The translations under genes and the position numbers were made by a program. From a virus, in the IMG/VR virus record IMGVR_UViG_3300043772_001894, positions 1 to 24,158 of that record: a stretch of DNA of 24,158 nucleotides, one strand, 5' to 3'. The notes beneath the pieces are model-generated. The model saw only the letters and a program-made list of their open reading frames with translations. It did no database searches and was not told the origin of the DNA. Shown in pieces: positions 15,247 through 22,530 of this stretch. Within the stretch, counting starts at the first letter, position 1. Each line of letters opens with the position of its first letter.

Positions 15247-15680
15247 CAAGTAAAAAACGAGCCATCTGTGACGCCATCTTATCGAAGCTCGATGACGTGC
15301 CGGGCCTTAAGCTAAAAGCTTTTGACAGGGTGCGGTTGTACTCATCGGACTTTCAAGACCACGAGCTGCCGGCGGTTCAGATCATTGACGTCGACGAGCA
15401 GGTGAGCCACGAGATGTCACGGGCCAAAAAGTCTTGGCGCATGGGCCTTGAAATCATCATGAAGCCAAACGAGTTTGGGGACGTCTCACAGAAAGACCTT
15501 TGGGATATGCAGTACGCGGTCGAGCGGGCTCTTTTTAAAGACCCCAATTTTTCCATCCCAGGGGTTATTCATCTACAATACCTGTCTTCCAGCACGGACC
15601 TTCATCTCCTTGAGCCTTACTACTATTGCCGGCTTGAGCTTATGTGCATGTATTATGAACCCTTGGTGGCCGACACCTAA
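15243..15680 (+). CDS. Putative tail terminator protein
   Basis: The 145-residue protein begins with a helix (KRAICDAILSKLDDVP), continues with beta strands (AFDRVRLYSSDFQDHELPAV, SWRMGLEIIMKP) and a helix (QKDLWDMQYAVERALF), and ends in strands with YYYCRLELMCMYY. This alpha/beta plan, the length and the slot between the gp10-like gene and the tube gene match tail terminators (lambda gpU-like), which cap the finished tube and join it to the head. Sequence conservation in this group is low, so the call leans on gene order. A 94-base gap follows with no gene; it contains the tube leader. Confidence 0.72.
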   Translation: MTSKKRAICDAILSKLDDVPGLKLKAFDRVRLYSSDFQDHELPAVQIIDVDEQVSHEMSRAKKSWRMGLEIIMKPNEFGDVSQKDLWDMQYAVERALFKDPNFSIPGVIHLQYLSSSTDLHLLEPYYYCRLELMCMYYEPLVADT

Positions 15681-15723
15681 AGTGGCAAAGTTCGCAGAGG
15701 GTTGACGGTGCCAGATAAACTAT

Positions 15724-15750
15724 CGTGAGTCAGGACGACATCACGCTTTT
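15724..15750 (+). promoter_or_regulatory. Leader hairpin with AGGAC loop before the tail-tube gene
   Basis: CGTGAGTC (15724-15731) pairs with GAC-TCACG (15737-15739 and 15741-15745), with A15740 bulged, around the loop AGGAC; CTTTT follows. It ends 13 bases before the AGGAGG ribosome site (15759-15764) of the gene at 15775. It may be a terminator after the terminator-protein gene, a leader element, or both. Confidence 0.6.
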
Positions 15751-15774
15751 ATAACGCCAGGAGGGCGATTTAAA

Positions 15775-17001
15775 ATGGCTAAGAACTATGCGGCGCTTTA
15801 CGCGTCAACCAATGATTCCTATGCAATTGAACAGGCAATCTATATCAAACCAGAGGCCTCACGCGGTCAGTTAATCGCACCCGCTGGATCTGATTTTCTT
15901 TATACGCTGTCAGGCGGCGGTCTTTCCCACAGCCAACCGTTTGAGCTGTCACCGCACCGCTCTGGTCGCCACGCCAACAACATCATCAAGAAAAAGAAAG
16001 AGTGCTCATGGAGCCTCTCCACGTACTTCAACATCGATGAAACGTTGGCATCTCCTGATGCCGCCGAGATCGACGCACCGGTCCGCGTTCTTTATAAGTC
16101 CCTTCTCGGTTATGAAGACGCCACCGCAGGGTTGGTCTACGATGCCAGCATCGCACCAAACCTGACGTTCTCCATGTTTGAGATTGGAGACAAATGGGCC
16201 AAGCAAGGCCGCGGCTGTTTTGTGGAAAGCACTTCGATGAGCTTCCCCGGTGACGGCGAGGCCAAGTGCGAGTGGTCTGGTAACGCCGCAGAGGCCATCA
16301 TGGTAGGCCTCGGTAAATCAACCACGGCAAGCACCGGAACCAACGTTGAACTTCAGGCAGGCGAAGGAAAAAACTTCCCCGTCGGAAGCCTCGTCATGAT
16401 TATCAAAGCTGACGGCACCACTAGATCTGCCGATACTGCCACCGGTGCCCGCGTGGTCACGGCAGTTTCGGGCGACGTGGTCACATTGTCTGGCGCGGCT
16501 TTGGCGGATGCCGATGGATCGGCTAACCCGGTTTACCTTTGCTACTACGAGCCGGCAACAAAGTCAGGCATCGATGCACCTGTCACCGGTCTAAAGGGAT
16601 CAGTCACAATCCCATCGATTGGAAATCAAGTTTTCCGCATGGCCAAGATCGACATCAAAAACAATCACGAGCTCTTCAATTACGGCTTTGGCACGGACTC
16701 CTTGTCTGGTCCATTGTTTGTCCCTGGGTCTCGCGTCTCCGTTGACGTGAGCCTTGAGATGAACATGAGTGCCAAAGTTTTGAAGTTCTTCAACAGCGTT
16801 CAGGAATTTACTGCACAAGCCTGCACGATCGTCTTAGGCGATGCGGCCAAGCGTCACCTCGAGGTTGTGTTGCCAAAGATTCTTTTCAAAGTTCCAGCGA
16901 TCTCCGTGCCAGACACCGGATCGATTCCCGTGACGTTTGAAGGAACGGCGTTGCAAACTGCTCTTGACGCTGCCGACGAGGTCCAAGTAAAGTTTATCTA
17001 G
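15775..17001 (+). CDS. Major tail tube protein
   Basis: The 408-residue protein has the layout of a siphophage tube protein: N-terminal strands (QAIYIKPEASRGQL, FLYTLSGGGLSHSQPF), a central core with CSWSLSTYFNID, MSFPGDGEAKCEWSGNA (~155-171), then an insertion of about 85 residues (~180-262) rich in Gly, Thr and Val, and a C-terminal core half (GLKGSVTIPSIGNQVF, RVSVDVSLEMN, HLEVVLPKILFKVPAISVPD, IPVTFEGTAL), which is typical of the family. It polymerises as stacked hexamers around the tape measure. AGGAGG before ATG 15775 and a terminator after the stop fit a high-copy virion protein expressed as its own unit. Confidence 0.88.
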   Translation: MAKNYAALYASTNDSYAIEQAIYIKPEASRGQLIAPAGSDFLYTLSGGGLSHSQPFELSPHRSGRHANNIIKKKKECSWSLSTYFNIDETLASPDAAEIDAPVRVLYKSLLGYEDATAGLVYDASIAPNLTFSMFEIGDKWAKQGRGCFVESTSMSFPGDGEAKCEWSGNAAEAIMVGLGKSTTASTGTNVELQAGEGKNFPVGSLVMIIKADGTTRSADTATGARVVTAVSGDVVTLSGAALADADGSANPVYLCYYEPATKSGIDAPVTGLKGSVTIPSIGNQVFRMAKIDIKNNHELFNYGFGTDSLSGPLFVPGSRVSVDVSLEMNMSAKVLKFFNSVQEFTAQACTIVLGDAAKRHLEVVLPKILFKVPAISVPDTGSIPVTFEGTALQTALDAADEVQVKFI

Positions 17002-17030
17002 GCCGAGATACCCCCTCAGCTTAACCATCT

Positions 17031-17068
17031 ATAAGCCCAGGCCCTCAACGCTTGGGCTTATTGGTTTT
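17031..17068 (+). terminator. Rho-independent terminator after the tail-tube gene
   Basis: ATAAGCCCA (17031-17039) pairs perfectly with TGGGCTTAT (17053-17061), with a 13-base loop, followed by TGGTTTTC. It lies 30 bases after the tube stop and 30 bases before the ribosome site of the chaperone gene, so chaperone and tape-measure genes are probably reached by readthrough. Confidence 0.8.
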
Positions 17069-17094
17069 CACTTCTAGGAAGGAAGGAATAAGCC

Positions 17095-17550
17095 ATGGCA
17101 CTTCAGCTACCAAGTCTCAGTGAGTCGATCGAAGTGATCGCAAAAATTGATTCCAGCATTGCAAAAACCAGTGATGACGCCTACGAAAAATACCTAGAAA
17201 CGGGCGACGAGGCGCACCTTGCGTTTTCCGAGGGTGAAGAGCCCACGCGGTTTGTCATGCGTAAGGTATTGCCTTATAGCCTTGCACAGAAGGTCCAATC
17301 AGAGATGGTAAAAATGACCGGTGGCGGCGAGGTCAACGTATCGATGACCTTCATGGCCGAAGAGGTGCGGTGCTCACTTGTGGGCATTAAAAACCCGGCG
17401 AGCCTTCCCGTTGATAAGCACATTAAGTTTGAGCGCGACTCAGACGGAGGTGCCAGCAAAGACCTTATGGCCCAGCTCGTTGGCTGCGGCGTGGCGATGA
17501 ATCTATTTACGGCGCGTAAAGCACGCGAAGGCGCAAAAAAAAATCCATAA
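17095..17550 (+). CDS. Tail assembly chaperone, short form (lambda gpG analogue)
   Basis: The 151-residue protein lies between tube and tape measure, the fixed slot of tail assembly chaperones. It has an N-terminal segment that may be a strand plus acidic linker (AKTSDDAYEKYLETGDEAHL), a core with TRFVMRKVLPYSLAQKV, SMTFMAEEVRCSLVGIKNP and KFERDSDGGAS, and a C-terminal helix DLMAQLVGCGVAMNLF with a basic end. Such chaperones coat the tape measure and recruit tube subunits and are absent from the virion. AAGGAAGGA precedes ATG 17095. The frame ends at TAA 17548, seven codons after the reading frame meets a run of nine A at 17535-17543. Confidence 0.85.
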   Translation: MALQLPSLSESIEVIAKIDSSIAKTSDDAYEKYLETGDEAHLAFSEGEEPTRFVMRKVLPYSLAQKVQSEMVKMTGGGEVNVSMTFMAEEVRCSLVGIKNPASLPVDKHIKFERDSDGGASKDLMAQLVGCGVAMNLFTARKAREGAKKNP

Positions 17551-17963
17551 CGGAGAAGATCACGGCCCTCCTCGAACTCGCCACGGCTGACCACGGCAGG
17601 CTAAAGAAGGCCGGACGATCTTTTAATTGCGCCACCTGCCCAGAGTCCATTCAAAAGCTCAGGCGATGCCGCGAAGACCGCGATGATTTCACGGAAGACG
17701 ACGGCGCCATTTGGCCCATGGTGATCGAACCAGGCGGCAGTCAATTCGGTTTTTGCCCGGCCAAAGCATCGTGGGACAGCCAAGCCATGGGGTTGTTCCG
17801 TATTTTGGCGCTTTCAGCGGAGACGGGTAAACTTTACGAAGCCGGTGGGCTATCGGATCAGCCGGAGTGGTTTATCGAACTCGCAGCGTGGTTTATCCCG
17901 ACCTACAAGCAACGAAAGCTGGCCGCTCTTGCCAGGGCATTTTTGGGTGACGGAGGAAAGTGA
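17095..17963 (+). CDS. Tail assembly chaperone, frameshifted long form (gpGT analogue)
   Basis: A -1 shift on A AAA AAA (17535-17541) would move ribosomes from the short chaperone into a frame that stays open without a stop to TGA 17961-17963. The product would be about 289 residues. No credible independent start serves the second frame: the first ATG is at 17718 with no ribosome site. The extension starts KSITEKITALLELATADHG, carries Cys179, Cys182, Cys192 and Cys221, and ends with a helical part (WFIELAAWFIPTYKQRK). In lambda and many siphophages the equivalent long form bridges to the tape measure, and a set ratio of the two forms is needed. The shift itself is inferred from the sequence. 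Confidence 0.82.
17535..17541 (+). promoter_or_regulatory. Programmed -1 frameshift (slippery) site
   Basis: The codons GCA AAA AAA AAT contain a nine-A run (17535-17543) including the heptamer A AAA AAA. Both tRNAs can re-pair one base back and continue in the downstream open frame. I see no strong stem just 3' of it, so slippage by RNA polymerase on the nine-A run is an alternative mechanism with the same result. Confidence 0.8.
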
Positions 17964-20900
17964 TGGCAGTTACAAACGATGACCTCACCATCAAAATTAC
18001 AGCCGAGACGGTCGAAGCGATTAAGTCGGTCAAAAATCTTGGCGACGTCTTTGGTGGTCTTGGCGGTCAAATATTAAAGGCAAACGCCGCCGTTGACCTG
18101 GCCATCAAAGGTTTTGAGGCCATCAAGTATGGCATCCAAAAAGTGGTCGAGCCGTTCCAAGAGGCCGTCCACGCGTCCATTGAATACCAGTCGACACTGG
18201 GGAAACTAAGAAACACCCTTAAAATTACCGGTGAGTTTAGCGAAGACGCTTTAAAGTCTTTTGAGCAGTTTGCCGAGGCCATGGAGAGGACCACGACCCT
18301 CACCCAAGAGCAGGCATATACGATGCTGTCCCTGGCCAAGGCCGTTGGCGTTACCGACGAGCAGGCCAAGCAAATGGTGCAAACAGCCAAAAACCTATCG
18401 GCCGTCACCGGACGCGATGTCAACGAGAGCTTTCACGCCCTGCTGTCATCGTTAAAGGGTAACTCCCGCGAGCTCATGGTTTTGGACCCAACGCTAAAAA
18501 ACCTGAGCACGTCGGCTTTTATGTCGGGCGCGGCGATTGACCAGCTAGCAAAAAAATACGACGGCTTTGCCGAGAGCGCCGGAAAATCATTCAAAGGCAT
18601 TGTTGATAGGGCCAAAAATTTTAAGGAAGAGATTTCTCGCAACGTTGGCGACGTCCTCATGGTGGCTTTTGACATGAAGTCGACCGAGGAGTTTAAGCTT
18701 GCGTTTTATAAAAACGTGTTGGAAACAATCGAACGCATCAAACCAAATTTGATTGAATTTGCCGAGGTTTTAAGAGACATCAAGCGTGAGCTGGTTGGTG
18801 GTTTGGTGGCCGCAGCAAAGTCGTTTGCAGATGTCATTACGGGGCTATATCGAGCCTTTAGCGTTCTAAATTTTAAGGTCGTCGCGGCATCGGTCGGAGC
18901 ATTGACGATTGCGCTTGGCGCCTTGCTTGTCGCCATAAACGCGGACGCCGTTATTAAATTTATCACAAATATTTCAACCCTGATCACCACACTTAGGGCG
19001 TTCGCCGCGGCCGCATGGGCCACCGTGGCCCCCGTTGCGCTGTTGGCTTTAAAGTTTGCTGCCGTTGGAGCCGCGATCATTGCGGTTGTTGCCGCCGTTG
19101 ATTTTTTGACAGCAAATGGAATTAAGATATTAACAGGATCATTGTTGTGGCTTGGATCTAAACTAGATCTGGTCATTGGCAAGTTTCTCAACCTTATTGG
19201 CATGGTTAAAGAAGGATCCAAACTAATTCAAGCAAGTTGGAAGCTTGACGACAAAGCCTCAGAAGCGTTTAGCAAAATCGGCATGGGTGACACCACTAAA
19301 GATGTCATCGACAAAATAAATGAAATGCGAAAAGCATACTTGGGCGCTGGAAAAGAAGCCGGACACGTTGCCGAAGAGACAAAAAAAATAAGCGGTGCCT
19401 TCAAAGACCGAAAGGTTGTTGATCCCATCGCTATCGAGGCGTACACAAAAGCGCTCAACGAGATCAACCAAAAGACAAAAGAAATAAATCTTGAAGCGGC
19501 CCGCGACGGCATGTCTCAGGTTGAGATCATTGAAGAGCAGCTACGCGTTCAAGAGGAACTAATTGACGCAAAAATAAAAGAGATTGAAATTAGCAAACAG
19601 TACACGTCTGAACAGAAAAAAAACCTGACGGCAGCGTTAAACGAACAAAGGGGCGCAATACAAGACAAAGCCGAGGCTGACAAATTAAAAGCCCCCGGTG
19701 AAGATTATGAAAAACTAAGCAAATCAGGCGACCAGATGATTCAAGGAATCACCCAGGCGTTCCAAACTGGCACGACCGGAGTGATTGCCGGTTATCTTAG
19801 CGTCGCCGATAAGTTTGTCGATTTCCTACAAGGCGTGGTTGATTTTCTTCCAAACTTTTTAAACAAGATCGCTAATCTTTTTAACTCCATCACAGACCTG
19901 CCCATGAAATTGGTATCAAGCCTTGAAAAAGTTTTTCAATCAATCACTGGCTTCATTGCAAACGCCTTGCCTAACATGCTTCGCGCTTTGCCACAGATCA
20001 TGAGGATGGTGGTTCAGTTTTTAGCCGAAGGCATACCGCAGGCGTTTAACGCATTATTCGACGCCGTTCCAGACTTGATCGTGGAGTTGATCGATGCCAT
20101 CCCTGAATTTGTTCAAGGCATTGTCACGTCGTACATCGACAACATGCCGCGCATCGTCATTTCGTTTGTAAACAAGATCATACCTGCCCTTCCGCGGATT
20201 GCCGTCGGCCTGTTTAAGACGCTTTACATCGAGCTGCCGCGCGCCATTTTAAAAGGAATTATCGATGGATTAAAAAATATTCGAGACGCTGTCAGCGGGT
20301 CTCTGTCTCCAAAAATAGACATCAAACGTCAAATTGAAGACATCACAAAACTGACCGGATCATCGGCAGACATTTTCGGCGTCAAAGACCTGACGGAGGG
20401 GCTTGCCGACAGCGCCCAGCGACAGGCCGAAGAGTACGGGCAATCAATCAAAGACGGCATGCAATGGGCCATCACCATGCTCATCAACGCTTGGCGGTGG
20501 ATTTACGACAAAATCATCGCGCCGATTGGAAAATTCTTTCAAGATGTTTTCAACGGTATTGCCGCGTTTTTTAAACCAATCTTTGATGCCTTTGCCGTTG
20601 CTTTCAGGTCGGCCGTCGATCTTTTAAGACCGGTGGGTGACATGTTTAAGTGGGTTGCTGAAAAGCTCGAAGCGATCTTTGGCCCTTTTATCGACGCCAT
20701 TCGACAGCTCATGTCGTGGAACCCGGCTAGCGGTATTACAGGCGGCGGAACAGGTGGATTTTTTCAGCAGGCGGCCAATCAAGTTAGTAGTTGGTTTTCA
20801 ACAGGTGGCCCCGTCTATGCGTCGGAAGGTATGCTGATGACGCCGCGTGGAACGGACACCATCCCAGCAATGCTTTCACCAGGCGAGTTTGTCATGAGCG

Positions 20901-21127
20901 CCGGTGCGGTGAAGTCGATCGGTATTGATAACCTAAAGCGTTTAAATAGCGGCGCACAGGTTGGCGGAAATCAGGTGATCAATAACGAGTTCAATATAAA
21001 AATAGAGTCCAAAGGAAACGTGGATGAGGCCTTTGTGCGCACAAAACTGATGTCTGTGATTAAAGAAGAACTCCGCCGCTCCTCGCTCGACGGTGAGCGC
21101 CTCTTGTCGTCTGGGGGTGTGCGGTGA
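17963..21127 (+). CDS. Tape measure protein
   Basis: At 1054 residues this is the longest tail gene and sits right after the chaperones. Its N-terminus begins with strands (DLTIKITAETVEAIKSVKNL) and helical amphipathic segments. About residues 305-383 are a hydrophobic Ala/Val/Ile-rich stretch with several possible membrane segments. Long charged helices follow (~410-590). A second stretch of amphipathic helices covers ~590-900. The C-terminus has the common tape-measure signature GGPVYASEG, RGTDTIPAMLSPGEFVMSAG (~948-985). It sets tail length and may help DNA cross the membrane. Using the usual ~0.15 nm per residue, a tail near 160 nm is expected. ATG 17963 is preferred to GTG 17960 because GGAGGA (17952-17957) is 5 bases before it. 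Confidence 0.93.
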   Translation: MAVTNDDLTIKITAETVEAIKSVKNLGDVFGGLGGQILKANAAVDLAIKGFEAIKYGIQKVVEPFQEAVHASIEYQSTLGKLRNTLKITGEFSEDALKSFEQFAEAMERTTTLTQEQAYTMLSLAKAVGVTDEQAKQMVQTAKNLSAVTGRDVNESFHALLSSLKGNSRELMVLDPTLKNLSTSAFMSGAAIDQLAKKYDGFAESAGKSFKGIVDRAKNFKEEISRNVGDVLMVAFDMKSTEEFKLAFYKNVLETIERIKPNLIEFAEVLRDIKRELVGGLVAAAKSFADVITGLYRAFSVLNFKVVAASVGALTIALGALLVAINADAVIKFITNISTLITTLRAFAAAAWATVAPVALLALKFAAVGAAIIAVVAAVDFLTANGIKILTGSLLWLGSKLDLVIGKFLNLIGMVKEGSKLIQASWKLDDKASEAFSKIGMGDTTKDVIDKINEMRKAYLGAGKEAGHVAEETKKISGAFKDRKVVDPIAIEAYTKALNEINQKTKEINLEAARDGMSQVEIIEEQLRVQEELIDAKIKEIEISKQYTSEQKKNLTAALNEQRGAIQDKAEADKLKAPGEDYEKLSKSGDQMIQGITQAFQTGTTGVIAGYLSVADKFVDFLQGVVDFLPNFLNKIANLFNSITDLPMKLVSSLEKVFQSITGFIANALPNMLRALPQIMRMVVQFLAEGIPQAFNALFDAVPDLIVELIDAIPEFVQGIVTSYIDNMPRIVISFVNKIIPALPRIAVGLFKTLYIELPRAILKGIIDGLKNIRDAVSGSLSPKIDIKRQIEDITKLTGSSADIFGVKDLTEGLADSAQRQAEEYGQSIKDGMQWAITMLINAWRWIYDKIIAPIGKFFQDVFNGIAAFFKPIFDAFAVAFRSAVDLLRPVGDMFKWVAEKLEAIFGPFIDAIRQLMSWNPASGITGGGTGGFFQQAANQVSSWFSTGGPVYASEGMLMTPRGTDTIPAMLSPGEFVMSAGAVKSIGIDNLKRLNSGAQVGGNQVINNEFNIKIESKGNVDEAFVRTKLMSVIKEELRRSSLDGERLLSSGGVR

Positions 21128-22530
21128 GTCTCATACAAGATAATGGCTACCTTAACGGCCCATACCTCGGACGTGAGTCCTACCTTGGTGCCGACGCCTT
21201 GAACGCACAAGACTTTCAGGTTTTACGCGTCATCGACGGATCACGGGCGACGCTGTTTCAAACAAACTTTGTGGTCAATCAAGACCCACTGCCAAGATTT
21301 TTTCAGGTGCTTCGTCAAATTACCGGACCGCGAGGCGCTCTTGTGCAGGTTTTGAGACGAGTCAATGAGTTTACAAAAGGCATCCATTGGCAAATTCAAA
21401 AAAACCCATCTAAGCCAAAAACAGTCAACACGTCGACCAAACTCGGACGGATCTTACACACCATCAATGCCGATGATTTTTATTTGGCTGGTCCGTACCT
21501 GATGGACGGATACCTATCAAAAGGGATGATCGTGTGGCCATCATTTCAGGTCAAACGAGATCTCACAAAACAAGACCCCATGCTCTTTCAGGTGGAGCGC
21601 GTCATTTATGACGTCCCACGCCCGAAGTTATTTAACGTCGAGCGCGTCATTACAAAAGAATTAGAATATGGTTTCCAAGTTAACAGGATTCAGCGCCGCG
21701 AGATTTTATGGCAAGTTAATCGAATACTCTACAACACGAAAAAGCTGCGCGTCCTTTTAGACTTTCCATCGCGTGGTATTACGGGAAACAACTGGACCGC
21801 GTCCAGCACGGCCTCCGGAGACTTTAGCGCTCTCAATCTCAACACGGATATAGTTGAGCAGTGTTGGAGATCAAACGGATCAAAAATAGTCGCATTAACC
21901 TGCGACACCCAAGTAAGCCAAGGCGTGTTTGTAGACACGGTGGCCATCCTCGGGCACAACCTAACGCGGTCGGCTACGGTTGAAATAAAGGCCTCCAATG
22001 ACCCAGGCTTTGCCACCTATGAGTCGATCGTCATGGAAACAAACCGGACGTCTAATTGGTATTACATAGCACCAAAGGCCCCGACCACGTCTTATCGTTA
22101 TTGGCGCTTTCAAATTGGAGACAGCACAAACGCGGCTGATTATCTTCAAATTGGATCGATTGTATTTGGTTCCTCCATCATCATGGTGGCCAACGACATC
22201 ACGGACTCGGTCCGCAGGTCGACCAAGCATTTTTCAGACAAAGTGCAGACGGAAGGATTTACCAACGTCTCGAATGACCGTGCCATCAAAAGCGGCTTAG
22301 GCGTTGAGTTTAGATCGATTGCCTACGACGGCCAAGACTACACGAGCCTGCGCCGCGTGTTTGATACGGCTAGGACCTCGATCAAGTGTCTGTGGATTCC
22401 GACCCCGGAGTACCCAGAGCGCTTTGCCGTGTTTGGAAAGCTGTCGACCATACCGGAAGAGTCCCACATGTCTCTTGGTCCAAAGGAAGACTACGTTTCA
22501 TTTAACGTCGACGTGGACGAGTCCCTATGA
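21124..22530 (+). CDS. Distal tail protein with duplicated short-repeat blocks and a discoidin-like domain
   Basis: GTG 21124 overlaps the tape-measure stop (GTGA) and follows GGGGG. The first ~204 of 468 residues contain ten copies of a ~14-15-residue repeat with consensus FQVxRxI, in two blocks each led by a YLxGPYL motif. The middle (~205-350) resembles an F5/8 type C (discoidin, galactose-binding-like) fold: VDTVAILGHNLTRSATVEIKASNDPG split over two strands, then YWRFQIGD and LQIGSIVFG. The last ~110 residues (ITDSVRRSTKHFSD, DYTSLRRVFDTARTS) look like a second tail-tip domain. Its place between tape measure and hub gene corresponds to the distal tail (Dit) position. The discoidin-like part suggests carbohydrate contact. 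Family assignment is from pattern only. Confidence 0.72.
   Translation: MSLIQDNGYLNGPYLGRESYLGADALNAQDFQVLRVIDGSRATLFQTNFVVNQDPLPRFFQVLRQITGPRGALVQVLRRVNEFTKGIHWQIQKNPSKPKTVNTSTKLGRILHTINADDFYLAGPYLMDGYLSKGMIVWPSFQVKRDLTKQDPMLFQVERVIYDVPRPKLFNVERVITKELEYGFQVNRIQRREILWQVNRILYNTKKLRVLLDFPSRGITGNNWTASSTASGDFSALNLNTDIVEQCWRSNGSKIVALTCDTQVSQGVFVDTVAILGHNLTRSATVEIKASNDPGFATYESIVMETNRTSNWYYIAPKAPTTSYRYWRFQIGDSTNAADYLQIGSIVFGSSIIMVANDITDSVRRSTKHFSDKVQTEGFTNVSNDRAIKSGLGVEFRSIAYDGQDYTSLRRVFDTARTSIKCLWIPTPEYPERFAVFGKLSTIPEESHMSLGPKEDYVSFNVDVDESL
21145..21405 (+). repeat. Repeat block 1 of the distal tail protein
   Basis: Encodes residues 8-94. YLNGPYL is followed 22 residues later by five repeats beginning at residues 31, 45, 60, 74 and 89 (FQVLRVI, FQTNFVV, FQVLRQI, VQVLRRV, WQIQKNP). 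Steps are 14, 15, 14 and 15 residues. Confidence 0.8.
21478..21729 (+). repeat. Repeat block 2 of the distal tail protein
   Basis: Encodes residues 119-202. YLAGPYL is followed 21 residues later by five repeats beginning at residues 141, 155, 170, 184 and 196 (FQVKRDL, FQVERVI, FNVERVI, FQVNRIQ, WQVNRIL). Steps are 14, 15, 14 and 12 residues, so the layout copies block 1. Confidence 0.8.

Noticed and set aside
15702-15726. TTGACG followed by TATCGT ahead of the tail-tube gene
   Set aside because: Only 13 bases separate the two boxes, too short for a standard promoter.
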